Assembly: GCF_900115475.1 (NCBI RefSeq)
Contig: NZ_FOWP01000009.1
Span: forward strand, 150,941 to 214,940
DNA: 64,000 bases
Reading direction: 5' to 3'
Origin: Ectopseudomonas composti
Lineage (GTDB): Bacteria > Pseudomonadota > Gammaproteobacteria > Pseudomonadales > Pseudomonadaceae
Below are positions 17,485 to 26,153 of the stretch, piece after piece. The position numbers and the translations under genes are program-made. Each line of letters opens with the position of its first letter. Position 1 is the first letter of the stretch. The notes below the pieces were generated by a model. That model was given only the letters and a program-made list of their open reading frames with translations. It was not told where the DNA came from and did no database searches.

Positions 17485-18132
17485 ATGCAGCCGGATAACC
17501 CCTACCGTGCGCCGCAGGTCGAACTGATTGATGAGCTGCCGGTGCGGCAGCTCCCAGGCTGGAGTGTGCGTCAGTTGCAGGTGCTTGGTTGGTTGGCGCT
17601 GATGTCGGCGCTGGGCAGTGCGCTGATGCTGGGCGCTATTTTCGCCAGCACTTGGCTGGGCCAGGCAGAACTGGAGCAGGTTGAGCGCTATACCCGTTGG
17701 TTGGGACTGTTGCTGATGCTGTTGGGCAACTATCTGCTGATCCGGCTCAAGAGCTTCATCGAGCAGCGTTTTGCTGCACGAGGGGTGAGCTGGCCGGTCT
17801 GGATCATTGTTGTGCTGGCCCTGATCAGCGGGGTGATGGACTTCATGGTTGGGGATCAGCTGTTCAAGGCACTCAGCGTGTTGACCATCGCCTACTTGGG
17901 CCTGATGGTACTCATGGGGCTCGGCATTACCTGGTTCGGTGTTCGTCTGCTCAGGTTGAGGCTGACCTACGCTTCTCTGCGGATCATGGCCTGGCTGTCT
18001 ATCGCGAGTGGTTTGATGTTCGCCAGTGTGCTGTTGCTGCCGCTGGCTATATTACCGGCACTGGCGGTTTGCGTGACACAGGGGCTGGTGTTCTTCAGAG
18101 GGGCTGCCGAGTTGCAGAAGACTGCGAGCTGA
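17485..18132 (+). CDS. Membrane protein with NPYRAP N terminus, unknown function
   Basis: A 215-residue protein starting MQPDNPYRAPQVELIDE. After this soluble NPY-AP start, it has five or six hydrophobic segments arranged in pairs. NPYxAP starts are common in uncharacterised gammaproteobacterial membrane proteins, and nothing else identifies a role. The ATG at 17485 follows ACAAGGAAGCCCT. It stands alone, convergent with the TonB-dependent receptor gene, from which a strong hairpin separates it. Confidence 0.65.
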   Translation: MQPDNPYRAPQVELIDELPVRQLPGWSVRQLQVLGWLALMSALGSALMLGAIFASTWLGQAELEQVERYTRWLGLLLMLLGNYLLIRLKSFIEQRFAARGVSWPVWIIVVLALISGVMDFMVGDQLFKALSVLTIAYLGLMVLMGLGITWFGVRLLRLRLTYASLRIMAWLSIASGLMFASVLLLPLAILPALAVCVTQGLVFFRGAAELQKTAS

Positions 18133-18146
18133 CTGTGGTGTACATG

Positions 18147-18175
18147 ACAGGAGCCGCCCAGCGGGCGGCTCCTGT
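18147..18175. terminator. Bidirectional terminator hairpin
   Basis: ACAGGAGCCGCCC (18147-18159) and GGGCGGCTCCTGT (18163-18175) form a perfect 13-bp stem with a 3-nt loop between two convergent genes. The GC-rich core followed by TTGT on the plus strand and ACATG on the minus strand fits a shared intrinsic terminator. Confidence 0.8.
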
Positions 18176-18186
18176 TTGTCAGCCGT

Positions 18187-20595
18187 TTACCACTTGTAGT
18201 CGAGGCTGGCCGTGACCCGGCGTGGGTCGCCGGCGTAGCAGTAGAAGCCGTCGCAGGTGGCCAGGTATTCCTTGTCGAACAGGTTGTTGGCGTTGAGCGA
18301 CACGCTGGCGCCACGCAGGCTGCCATCGAGCTGGCCGAGGTCGTAGCGTACGGCGGCGTCGTAGACGGTGTAGGCGCTGCTGTGGCCGTCGGACGGATCA
18401 CGCGCGAAGCCCATGCTGCCGACGGAAATGTTGTCGGTGGAGCCGACGAAGCGGGCGCCAAAACCGATGCCGAAGCCCGCCAGCACACCCTGGTTCCAGT
18501 CATAGTCGGCCCAGATCGACGCCTGATGCTCGGGGATCAGCGGCAGGGCGCGATTCTCGTCGCGCGGGTCGCCGACCTTGGTCATCTTGCTGTTGGTGTA
18601 GCTGTAGGACGCCGTCAGGCTCAGGTTCTCGGTGACATTACCGGTGGCTTCCAGCTCCAGGCCGCGGACTTCCACCTCGCTCACCGGCTCGGTGGCACCG
18701 GCGATGTTGGTGGTCACGATATTCTGCCGCGTGAGGTCATAGACGGCGGCGGTGAACAGCATGTCGCTACCCGGCGGTTGATACTTGAGGCCCAATTCGT
18801 ACTGCTTGCCGGTGCTGGGCTTGAACGCCGCGCCGCCGTTGCCGCCCGCTTCGGCCTGGAAGGATTCGGCATAGGACACATAGGGTGTGAAGCCGGAGTC
18901 GAACACGTAGCTCAGCGCCGCATTGCCGCTGAATTGGCTGTCGCGACGGCTGTCCTTGGCATCATTGGCGTTGTGGAACACCGAGTCGGTGTCCAGGCGG
19001 TCCCAACGCCCGCCCAGGGTCAGGCGCCAGGCGTCGAGGGCTAGCTGATCCTGCAGATAGAGGCCGGTGTTTCTGCGCTTCTGATTGTAGTCCTGGTAGG
19101 CCGTGTAGCTGACGCCACTGAAGTCCTGGCCGTAGATCGGGCGGATGATGTTGCTGCTTGGCGCAGTGCCATACAGCCAGCGGTAATCGGTCTCCACGCG
19201 AAGGTAGTCGAGGCCCAGCAGCAGGGTGTGGCCGATTGAGCCGGTGTTGAAGTCCGCCTGGAAATTATTGTCCACGGCGAAGTGGCTGATGTTCTCGTCG
19301 TAGACGTTGGCGCCGCGCGCAACCGTGCCGTCGTCAGCGACGGCGGTAGCCCAGCCGCCAGCCGTGATGATCTGGTTATCCAGTTCGAGCTTGCTGTAGC
19401 GCAGGTTCTGCTTGAACTGCCAGGTATCGTTGAGGCGGTGCTCGAAGGCATAGCCCAGTGCATAGAAGGTCTTGTCGTAGAACTCCCAGTCAGGGTCACC
19501 AAGGTTCTTGTGATAGTCGACCTTGCCAGCCGGGGTGCTCAGTTTGGTGCCCTGCAGTGGCAGGAACTGGCTGGTGCCACCGGTATCGTCACGGTTGAAC
19601 TGGCCGAGCAAGGTGAATGTGGTGTCGTCGGCGATGTTCCAGGTCAGGCTGGGCGCGAGGTTGAAGCGCTGGTCGTCGATATGTTCGACGGTGGTGCCGC
19701 TATCACGGCCGGTACCGCTGAAGCGGTAGAGGAAGCGACCGTCATCATCGATCTTACCGGTGCTGTCGAAGCTGATCTGCTTGTGGTTGTAGTTGCCAAC
19801 CTGGACCTGCACTTCATGGCTGCTTTCCGCCTGCGGGCGGCGGCTGACGGCGTCCACCAGGCCGCCGGGCGGGGTCTGGCCATACACCGCCGAGGCCGGG
19901 CCGCGCAGCACGGCGACGCGCTCCAGGTTCCAGGTCTCCAGCTTGGGCATGCTGTAGCTGCCCTTGGGCAGCGGCAGACCGTCGAGCATCTGGATCGGCT
20001 CGAAGCCGCGGATTTTCATCCAGTCAGCGCGGCTGTCGCTGCCGTAGCTGCTGGCGATGACACCCGGCATGTAGCGCACGGCGTCATCGAGGTTCTGCAC
20101 CTTGCGGTCTTGCATCTGCGCGCGGGTGGCGACGGAGATCGAACGTGGGGTTTCCAGCAGCGGGGTGTCGGTCTTGGTGCCGGTGGCGGTGCGGTTGGCC
20201 AGGTAGCCGCGAGTAGGGCCCCAGGCAGTTTCACCAACCTGTTCGCTGGCGGTCACGGTCACATCCGGCAGCGCCATGGCCGCGTCTGCTGCGGGGGCCA
20301 GGCTGTAGGCGCCGCCGCTGCCACTTTGCAGTTGCAGGCCGGTGCCACGCAGCGCCTGGTTGAGGGCCTCGATGGCTGGGTAGTCGCCGCTGACCGGTGC
20401 CGAGGTTTTGCCCTCGGTCAGGGCCGGATCGATGCTCAGGGTCACGCCGGCCTGACTGGCGATCTGGTTGAGCGTCGCCGCCAGAGGGCCGGCGGGTAGC
20501 TGGTAGGCCTCGGCGTGAGCCAGCCCGGCATGGCCGGCGAGGACGATGGTCAGGGCCAGCAGGGTGTGGCGGAACGGGGCAGGGCGGAAGGACAT
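18187..20595 (-). CDS. TonB-dependent siderophore receptor with signalling domain
   Basis: An 802-residue outer-membrane receptor. Residues 1-28 are a signal peptide (ending LAHA). About 35-100 is the secretin/TonB N-terminal (STN) signalling domain. LPDVTVTAS near 110 is a TonB box candidate, followed by the plug (TPRSISVATRAQMQDR, MKIRGF, RGPASAVYGQTPPGG) and the 22-strand barrel. The C terminus ATCDGFYCYAGDPRRVTASL with final KW is of the ferrichrome/hydroxamate receptor (FhuA/FoxA/FiuA) type. The fecR/fecI genes next door make it a cell-surface-signalling receptor, probably for a xenosiderophore; the ligand is not readable. Confidence 0.9.
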   Translation of the reverse strand: MSFRPAPFRHTLLALTIVLAGHAGLAHAEAYQLPAGPLAATLNQIASQAGVTLSIDPALTEGKTSAPVSGDYPAIEALNQALRGTGLQLQSGSGGAYSLAPAADAAMALPDVTVTASEQVGETAWGPTRGYLANRTATGTKTDTPLLETPRSISVATRAQMQDRKVQNLDDAVRYMPGVIASSYGSDSRADWMKIRGFEPIQMLDGLPLPKGSYSMPKLETWNLERVAVLRGPASAVYGQTPPGGLVDAVSRRPQAESSHEVQVQVGNYNHKQISFDSTGKIDDDGRFLYRFSGTGRDSGTTVEHIDDQRFNLAPSLTWNIADDTTFTLLGQFNRDDTGGTSQFLPLQGTKLSTPAGKVDYHKNLGDPDWEFYDKTFYALGYAFEHRLNDTWQFKQNLRYSKLELDNQIITAGGWATAVADDGTVARGANVYDENISHFAVDNNFQADFNTGSIGHTLLLGLDYLRVETDYRWLYGTAPSSNIIRPIYGQDFSGVSYTAYQDYNQKRRNTGLYLQDQLALDAWRLTLGGRWDRLDTDSVFHNANDAKDSRRDSQFSGNAALSYVFDSGFTPYVSYAESFQAEAGGNGGAAFKPSTGKQYELGLKYQPPGSDMLFTAAVYDLTRQNIVTTNIAGATEPVSEVEVRGLELEATGNVTENLSLTASYSYTNSKMTKVGDPRDENRALPLIPEHQASIWADYDWNQGVLAGFGIGFGARFVGSTDNISVGSMGFARDPSDGHSSAYTVYDAAVRYDLGQLDGSLRGASVSLNANNLFDKEYLATCDGFYCYAGDPRRVTASLDYKW

Positions 20596-20675
20596 TGCGA
20601 ACCTCTCCTAAGAGTTAATGTATCTCAATGCCTTTTTGCCGAAGCAGGAAATAAAACTGACAGGGGTGGCGGAAA

Positions 20676-21635
20676 TTATTTTTCCGCTGGCACCACGCGG
20701 GTCCACCAGGGGCCCAGTTGCTCGGTGCGCACGGGCAGGCTCAGCGCCACGGCTGCCAGCGCCTTGTTGCTGTCGTGCAGCGGGAAGCTGCCGCTGATGC
20801 GCAGCCCGGCCAAGCTTGGATCGAGGCTCAGATAGCCGCTGCGGTATTCGCCAAGCTGGTCGATCAGGCGCTGCAAGGGCAGGTTGTCCGCCACCAGCAT
20901 GCCGCGGCTCCAGGCATCGGCGGCGATGTCAGCAGGACGACTGTCGCTGAGGTGCTGACTGTCCATGCGCACCTGTTCGCCACTGTGGATGATGCGTTCC
21001 TGCGAGCCTGCGATTGGCCTGGCAGCGACGGCCGACTGCAACACGATCAGTTCGGTCGCGGCGCCTTCACGCCGTACCAGAAAGCGCGTGCCCAACGCGC
21101 GCAGCCGGCCTTGCGCCGTCTCGACGATGAAGGGCCTGGTATCGCCCTTGGCGGTCTGGATCAGAATCTCGCCGCTATGCAGGCGCAGGCGCCGTTCGTG
21201 GTCATCGAACTCGATGTCCAGCGCACTGCGGCTGTTGAGGCGCACCTGGCTGCGATCAGCGAGCAGCAGATCGCGCTGTTCGCCGCTGGCGGTGTGGTAG
21301 TCGGCGAGGTAATCACCCAGCGGACGCTGGTGGGCGAGCAGGACTAGCGTCACGCCAGCGGCCAGTAACAGGCTCAGGGCACTACCGCCGAGACGGCGTA
21401 GGCTGCGGCGACGGCTGACGCTGCTCTGTAACAGCGCGCGGCGCGCCAGCGGCGTGCCGGCGGCAGCAAGCTGCTGGTCGATACCGCCGAGGCGTCGCCA
21501 GACCAGGTCATGCTCCGGGTGCGCGGCCAGCCAGTCGGCGAAGTCATGGCGTTGCTGCTCGCTGGCTTCGCCCGAATCCAGACACAGCTGCCAGGCGATG
21601 GCTTCATCGAGCACGCGAGCCGATACCTGGCTCAT
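20676..21635 (-). CDS. FecR-family anti-sigma regulator
   Basis: A 319-residue FecR/PupR-type protein. Residues 1-70 are the cytoplasmic domain with the DUF4880-like W..W pattern (WQLCLDSGE, FADWLAAHPEHDLVWRRL). A membrane segment follows at about 85-105. The periplasmic FecR domain (about 115-215, GEQRDLLLADRSQVRLNSRS) and a C-terminal signalling domain bind the STN domain of the receptor. It controls the adjacent sigma factor. Its ATG overlaps the sigma stop (ATGA). It is 80 bp upstream of the receptor. Confidence 0.9.
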   Translation of the reverse strand: MSQVSARVLDEAIAWQLCLDSGEASEQQRHDFADWLAAHPEHDLVWRRLGGIDQQLAAAGTPLARRALLQSSVSRRRSLRRLGGSALSLLLAAGVTLVLLAHQRPLGDYLADYHTASGEQRDLLLADRSQVRLNSRSALDIEFDDHERRLRLHSGEILIQTAKGDTRPFIVETAQGRLRALGTRFLVRREGAATELIVLQSAVAARPIAGSQERIIHSGEQVRMDSQHLSDSRPADIAADAWSRGMLVADNLPLQRLIDQLGEYRSGYLSLDPSLAGLRISGSFPLHDSNKALAAVALSLPVRTEQLGPWWTRVVPAEK

Positions 21636-22156
21636 TGCGGCGCTCCGTAAAGCGCGATGTAGCACTGGCGCAGGCCCTGAGCGAGGTATTGACGCACGCG
21701 TGACGGCGACACGCCAAGGCGCTCGGCGATCTCGGCATGGCCGAGGCCATCCAGACGGTTATAGAGGAAAGCTGCGCGTGCCTTGCTCGACAGTTGACCG
21801 AGCAGGCGATCGATCTCGGCCAGTTGCTCCAGGGCCAGGGCCTGTTCTTCCGGGCTCGGTTGCACGGCTTCAGGAGCCAGCGCGAGTTCTTCCAGATAGG
21901 CACGTTCCAGCGCATGGCGGCGAAACTGGTCGACCAGCAGCCCTTTGGCGATGGTGGTGAGCAGGGCCCTGGGTTCGCGTGGGCTGTGCAGGTCAGCGCG
22001 GCCGAGCAGGCGCACGAAGGTGTCCTGGCTCAGGTCTTCGGCGCGCTGCGCGCAGTTCAGGCTTTTGCGCAGCCAGCCGAACAGCCAGTCACGGTGGTCG
22101 CGATAAAGCACACCGACCAGCTGCTGATTGCTGGAATCCTGAACCGGCACGCGCAC
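21632..22156 (-). CDS. FecI-family ECF sigma factor
   Basis: A 174-residue iron-starvation extracytoplasmic sigma factor. Region 2 (about 20-85, LFGWLRKSLNCAQRAEDLSQDTFVRLL) and region 4 (about 115-165, GHAEIAERLGVSPSRVRQYLAQGLRQC) are clear. It would transcribe the receptor gene when the siderophore is bound. There is no ATG; the GTG at 22156 and a second GTG at 22150 are both possible, and GAGG at 22158 spaces better for the latter. A Fur-box-like sequence lies about 25 bp upstream. Confidence 0.85.
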   Translation of the reverse strand: MRVPVQDSSNQQLVGVLYRDHRDWLFGWLRKSLNCAQRAEDLSQDTFVRLLGRADLHSPREPRALLTTIAKGLLVDQFRRHALERAYLEELALAPEAVQPSPEEQALALEQLAEIDRLLGQLSSKARAAFLYNRLDGLGHAEIAERLGVSPSRVRQYLAQGLRQCYIALYGAPQ

Positions 22157-22178
22157 CTCGCGAGATCTAAGTTAAGGT

Positions 22179-22197
22179 GATAATGATTCGCATATGA
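22179..22197. promoter_or_regulatory. Putative Fur box upstream of fecI-like gene
   Basis: GATAATGATTCGCATATGA matches 12 of 19 positions of the Fur consensus GATAATGATAATCATTATC, with the left half perfect. It sits 23 bp before the sigma-factor start, where Fur would repress under iron repletion, as known for fecI-type genes. Confidence 0.6.
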
Positions 22198-22280
22198 TTG
22201 CAGAGGTCGGGTCAGGGTGCAATCAGGCTTTGGCCTGGCGTGACCGGTGGTGCAGGGGAACGGAAAGGCAGGCTGAATCG

Positions 22281-22331
22281 GTAGGAGCTCGCTCTGCTCG
22301 CGAACACGAGGGTTCGAGGGCTCGCTCCTAC
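22281..22331. repeat. GTAGGAGC-family inverted repeat
   Basis: GTAGGAGCTCGCTCTGCTCG (22281-) and its approximate partner ending CTCGCTCCTAC (to 22331) form a hairpin. It lies between the fecI-like gene and the MarR gene and belongs to the window's REP-like family. Confidence 0.7.
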
Positions 22332-22353
22332 GGGTGGCGTGTGACGACGATGC

Positions 22354-22875
22354 CTAGGTGCGTTCCTGGCGGCTACGTGCCAGGGCATGATTGACGGCCA
22401 ACCAGCCCTGCACGGCCTCTTCGCCCATCTCGCCGAACACGCGCTGCAACAGGCGCGCCTGTTCGCGGCGCAGGGCCTGTTCCAGCTTGGCGCCCTCGGC
22501 AGTGAAACCCAGCACACGCTTGCGCTTGTCGTCCGCGGCTGCTTCGCTCTGTACCAGGTTCATTTCGATCAGTTGCCGCAGTGGCATGTTCAGCGCCTGT
22601 TTACTCACGCCCAGGTAACCCAGCAGCTCGGTCATGTTCAGGCCCGGGTACTTGGCGATGAAGAACAGTATGCGGTGATGCACGCGTGACAGCCCGCGCT
22701 TGGCCAGCATTTCGTCCGGCTTCGCGGTGAAGGCCTGATAGCCGAAGAAGAAGGCTTCCATAGCAGCCTGTTGAGCTGCGCCGTTCTTGATGACCTGCGC
22801 GCCGTGACGGCCGGCCTGCGCGCCCTCGGCGGGCGACGTTAAAAATTTCTCGGAGAAATTTTTTAGGTCAGTCAT
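22354..22875 (-). CDS. MarR-family transcriptional regulator
   Basis: A 173-residue MarR protein. The winged-helix core spans about 65-150: RVHHRILFFIAKYPGLNMTEL, then GVSKQALNMPLRQLIEMNLV (recognition helix) and the wing with DDKRKRVLGFTAEG. The N-terminal 30 residues are an extension beyond the core. It is divergent from the aminotransferase, 83 bp away, which is the likeliest target. The start of the coding region contains an AT-rich perfect hairpin (22841-22863). The ligand is unknown. Confidence 0.85.
   Translation of the reverse strand: MTDLKNFSEKFLTSPAEGAQAGRHGAQVIKNGAAQQAAMEAFFFGYQAFTAKPDEMLAKRGLSRVHHRILFFIAKYPGLNMTELLGYLGVSKQALNMPLRQLIEMNLVQSEAAADDKRKRVLGFTAEGAKLEQALRREQARLLQRVFGEMGEEAVQGWLAVNHALARSRQERT
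22841..22863 (-). promoter_or_regulatory. AT-rich perfect hairpin inside the 5' end of the MarR gene
   Basis: AAAAATTTCT (22841-22850) and AGAAATTTTT (22854-22863) pair perfectly around CGG, encoding residues about 5-12 (KNFSEKFL). On the minus-strand transcript it ends in a U run, like an intrinsic terminator 12 nt after the start codon. It could be an attenuator or, as DNA, a regulator-binding palindrome. Confidence 0.4.
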
Positions 22876-22958
22876 ATTGACGTATCTCTGGTTGGCGGCG
22901 TAGTTTCGGTCAAGCAGTTTGACTTAATTCCAATGACTTTTGCACCCCAGGACATCCC

Positions 22959-24116
22959 ATGGCCTTCTCCGAACGCATCGCCCGCCTGAAAAGCTCCCTG
23001 ATCCGTGAAATTCTTGCCGCGGCGCAGCGTCCGGAAGTGATGTCGTTCGCCGGCGGTCTGCCGGCCGAACCAATGCTGCCGAAGGTGGATTGGGCCGATA
23101 TGCCGGCGAGCATGGGCCAATACGGCATGAGCGAAGGTGAGCCGGCGCTGCGTGAAGCCATCGCTGCCGAGGCGCGTGCGCTGGGCGTGCCCTGCGATGC
23201 CAGCCAGGTGCTGATCGTCAGCGGCTCGCAGCAGACCCTGGACCTGGCCTCCAAGCTGTTCATCGACCCGGGCACCGAAGTACTGCTCGAAGCGCCGACC
23301 TACCTGGCCGCGTTGCAGGCCTTCCAGCTGTTCGGTGCCGATTGCATCAGCGTGCCGCAGGAGGCCGATGGCCCCGAGCTGGCGGCGCTGCGCCAGCGTC
23401 TGGAAAACCACAAGCCGGCCTTCGCCTACCTGATACCGACTTTCCAGAATCCGTCCGCCACCCGTTACAGCGAAGCCAAGCGTGAAGCCGTGGCGGCGCT
23501 GCTCGACGAGTTCGGCGTGACCCTGATCGAGGACGAGCCGTACCGCGAGCTGGTGTTCGATGAAGGCCAAGCCACGCCCATCGTCAGCCGCCTGAAGCAG
23601 GCCAGCTGGATCTACACCGGTACCGTGTCCAAGACGCTGCTGCCGGGCTTGCGCGTCGGCTATCTGATCGCCACCAAGGACCTGTATCCGCATCTGCTGC
23701 GTCTGAAACAGTCGGCCGACCTGCACACCAACCGCATCGGTCAGTGGCAGGCGCTGCAGTGGCTGGGCAGTGAGCAGTATCGCGGCCACCTGGCCGAGTT
23801 GCGCAGCTTCTACCGCATTCGCCGTGACGCCATGCAGGCGGCGCTGCTGGAGCACTTCGGCGACCTGGCCGAGTGGGAGATTCCGCAGGGTGGGCTGTTC
23901 TTCTGGCTGACTCTGAAGCAGCCGCTCGATACCCGCACGCTGCTCGATGCGGCGCTGGCGCAGAACGTCGCCTTCATGCCGGGCGAGCCGTTCTTCATCG
24001 ATCCGGACGCCAACCCCGGCCACTTGCGACTGAACTTCAGTCACGTGGCGCCGGAGCGCCTGAGCGAAGGGCTGCGCCGGTTGGCGGCGGTGATCCGCGA
24101 TGCGCAGAACCTGTGA
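22959..24116 (+). CDS. PLP-dependent aminotransferase, 2-aminoadipate/GntR-less MocR type
   Basis: A 385-residue fold-type I aminotransferase (class I/II). The PLP lysine is in TGTVSKTLLPGLRVGY near residue 225. PTFQNPSATRYS, EDEPYREL and the arginine in HLRLNFSH are the usual cofactor/substrate-carboxylate residues. It resembles LysN-like 2-aminoadipate or aromatic/branched-chain aminotransferases, but the substrate is not determined. The ATG at 22959 follows AGGACATCCC. It is divergent from the MarR gene and is followed by a REP element and a glutathione transferase. Confidence 0.85.
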   Translation: MAFSERIARLKSSLIREILAAAQRPEVMSFAGGLPAEPMLPKVDWADMPASMGQYGMSEGEPALREAIAAEARALGVPCDASQVLIVSGSQQTLDLASKLFIDPGTEVLLEAPTYLAALQAFQLFGADCISVPQEADGPELAALRQRLENHKPAFAYLIPTFQNPSATRYSEAKREAVAALLDEFGVTLIEDEPYRELVFDEGQATPIVSRLKQASWIYTGTVSKTLLPGLRVGYLIATKDLYPHLLRLKQSADLHTNRIGQWQALQWLGSEQYRGHLAELRSFYRIRRDAMQAALLEHFGDLAEWEIPQGGLFFWLTLKQPLDTRTLLDAALAQNVAFMPGEPFFIDPDANPGHLRLNFSHVAPERLSEGLRRLAAVIRDAQNL

Positions 24117-24131
24117 TTAAGGTTTGCCCCT

Positions 24132-24193
24132 GTAGGAGCGGCTGGGCGGCATTGCGCTTCAGCTGCGATTTTCGCGGATAAATCCGCTCCTAC
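24132..24193. repeat. GTAGGAGCGGC inverted repeat
   Basis: GTAGGAGCGG at 24132 and CCGCTCCTAC ending at 24193 are perfect 10-bp arms around a loop containing a further GCTTCAGCTGCGAT unit. It is in the gap between the aminotransferase and GST genes. Confidence 0.7.
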
Positions 24194-24251
24194 AAAAGCA
24201 GGGGTGATTGGCGGCGAGCGTGCCGCGAGGATAGATAGGGAGGGCAACGCG

Positions 24252-24854
24252 ATGTTCAAGGTTTACGGTGATTACCGCTCGGGCAACTGCTACAAGGTCA
24301 AGCTGATGCTGCATCTGCTGGGCAAGGAGTACCAGTGGATTGCCATCGATATCCTCAAGGGCGAGACACAGAGCGAAGCCTTCCTGGCCAAGAACCCCAA
24401 CGGCAAGATTCCGGTACTGGAGCTGGAAGACGGCACCTGCCTGTGGGAGTCCAACGCCATTCTCAACTTCCTCGCCGATGGCAGCGAATTCCTCCCCAGT
24501 GAGCCGCGCCTGCGCACCCAGGTGCTGCAGTGGCAGTTCTTCGAGCAGTACAGCCACGAGCCTTACGTCGCGGTGGCGCGTTTCATCCAGCTGTACCTGG
24601 GGATGCCCGAGGAACGCAGCGAGGAGCACGCGCGCTGCCTGAAGCTCGGCTACAAGGCCCTGAAGGTGATGGAGAAGCAACTCGAGCGCACGCCTTACCT
24701 GGTCGGTGAGCAGTATTCCATCGCCGATATCGCCCTTTACGCCTACACCCATGTAGCCGACGAGGGTGGCTTCAGCCTGGAAGCCTTCCCCGCGGTTCGC
24801 GCCTGGCTCGACCGCATCGCCAGTCATCCACGCCACGTGACCATGCTCGGCTGA
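24252..24854 (+). CDS. Glutathione S-transferase family protein
   Basis: A 200-residue two-domain GST. The thioredoxin-like N domain (1-80) has the NPNGKIPVLEL cis-proline loop and the WESNAIL glutathione-binding motif. The helical C domain (about 90-195) has the conserved YSIADIALYAYT N-cap box. The catalytic position near SGNCYKVKL suggests a serine/cysteine-type (beta/theta-like) enzyme. The upstream open frame to 24204 is ignored: the ATG at 24252 fits the family start (MFKVYGDYRSGN). It abuts the convergent AraC gene with no gap. Confidence 0.85.
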   Translation: MFKVYGDYRSGNCYKVKLMLHLLGKEYQWIAIDILKGETQSEAFLAKNPNGKIPVLELEDGTCLWESNAILNFLADGSEFLPSEPRLRTQVLQWQFFEQYSHEPYVAVARFIQLYLGMPEERSEEHARCLKLGYKALKVMEKQLERTPYLVGEQYSIADIALYAYTHVADEGGFSLEAFPAVRAWLDRIASHPRHVTMLG

Positions 24855-25424
24855 TCAGGACTCGGCGGCGGCCTGCGTCTTCGTGGTGCAGCGCTGTCGC
24901 CACATCAACGGGCTCAGTCCGGTCTCGCGGCGAAAGGTGCGGGTGAAATGCGACTGATCGCAGAAACCGTGGGCATGGGCGATCTGCGTCAGTGGCTGGT
25001 CCGTGGCCAGCATCATCTCCCTTGCTGCTTCGATGCGCTTGCGCGCCACATAGGCCAGCGGCGTGATGCCGAACGTCTGCTTGAACACATGCGAGAAATG
25101 ACTACTGCTGAGGTTGAGCTGAGCGGCCAGGTCGCAGGTGCGAATGGCGGCAGCCAGGTGCTGGCTGATGTAGTGATCCAGGCGCCGCGTCTGCCAATGG
25201 GTCAGCCCGCTGCCAGCGTGGCGTGCACCGTAGTCGCGGTAGGCGTTCGCCTGGCGTAGCAGTTCCATGGCTTGCTCAAGACAGGCGTAGGCGTTGTGCG
25301 TGTCGTCCTGCAGCGCCATTTCGGCTTCACCGAGCAAGGCGGCGATGCGTGCCAGCAGCTGCGGGTCATGCCCGACGGGGTGCAGGCAGGGCACTGCTGC
25401 ACGAAATTCTCTCAGTGAGCCCAT
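24855..25424 (-). CDS. AraC-family transcriptional regulator
   Basis: A 189-residue protein with a C-terminal AraC DNA-binding domain (about 85-180): two HTHs, AAIRTCDLAAQLNLSSSHFSHVFKQ and PLTQIAHAHGFCDQSHFTRTFRR. The N-terminal 80 residues are short and lack a cupin sensor, so it may be a truncated or single-domain regulator. The longer frame begins with a GTG at 25454, but AAGGAGG before the ATG at 25424 decides for the shorter form. Its target is unknown; neighbours are a GST and a two-component system. Confidence 0.85.
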   Translation of the reverse strand: MGSLREFRAAVPCLHPVGHDPQLLARIAALLGEAEMALQDDTHNAYACLEQAMELLRQANAYRDYGARHAGSGLTHWQTRRLDHYISQHLAAAIRTCDLAAQLNLSSSHFSHVFKQTFGITPLAYVARKRIEAAREMMLATDQPLTQIAHAHGFCDQSHFTRTFRRETGLSPLMWRQRCTTKTQAAAES

Positions 25425-25511
25425 CGCGAAGCCTCCTTGTCTGACTGATTGCACAGCATGCGCGGCGCTCTCGGCGACGCACAGCTCACAAGGAGGGGGC
25501 GGGCAGCAGCA

Positions 25512-26153
25512 CTAAAGTGGGGGGCCGATTTCCAGCACGCCGCGTTGCACGGCGATGGCCACGGCGTGGGTGCGATTGTTGGCGCCCAGCTTGTCCATGA
25601 TCAGGCGCATGTGGCCCTTCACCGTGTCTTCGGTGATGCGCAGTTGCAGGGCGATATCGCGGTTGGAATAACCCAGGGCTGCCGCCTGCAGGACTTCCAC
25701 TTCGCGCGGGCTGAGGCACTGTTGGCCGATGTGCTGGGCCAGGTCCGCGGCGATTTCCGCTGGGATGTGGCGTTTGCCGGCGGCCAGGGCGCGGATGGTT
25801 TCCAGCAGTTCCTTGCGCAGGCTGCTTTTCAGCAGATAGGCCTGCGCGCCCGCCTGGATGGCGTGCAGCGCGCGCACGTCGCCGCGGTAGGTGGTGAGAA
25901 TGGCGATGCGGGCATTCGGGTCTTCACCGCGAATCGCCAGGATGCTGTCGATGCCGTTCATGCGCGGCATCTGCAGGTCCATCAGGGTGACGTCCGGGCG
26001 CAACTGGCGAAAGCACTCCAGGGCCTCGCGGCCGTCGCTGGCTTCGCCGACCAGGTCGATATCCGTCTGCCCGGCCAGCACCGCAGCGATGCCCTCGCGC
26101 AGCAGCGGGTGGTCGTCGGCGACCAGCACTCGGATGGGATTGGCAGCTGTCAT
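25512..26153 (-). CDS. NarL/LuxR-type response regulator
   Basis: A 213-residue regulator. The REC domain (about 7-125) has the acidic pair ADDH, phospho-aspartate in TLMDLQMP, threonine in ILTTYRGD and lysine in LLKSSL. The C-terminal LuxR HTH (about 150-205) has LSPREVEVLQAAALGYSNRDI and EDTVKGHMRLIMDKL. It is the cognate partner of the upstream propeller kinase: its ATG overlaps the kinase stop (ATGA). It is probably the last gene of the long minus-strand operon. Confidence 0.9.
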   Translation of the reverse strand: MTAANPIRVLVADDHPLLREGIAAVLAGQTDIDLVGEASDGREALECFRQLRPDVTLMDLQMPRMNGIDSILAIRGEDPNARIAILTTYRGDVRALHAIQAGAQAYLLKSSLRKELLETIRALAAGKRHIPAEIAADLAQHIGQQCLSPREVEVLQAAALGYSNRDIALQLRITEDTVKGHMRLIMDKLGANNRTHAVAIAVQRGVLEIGPPL

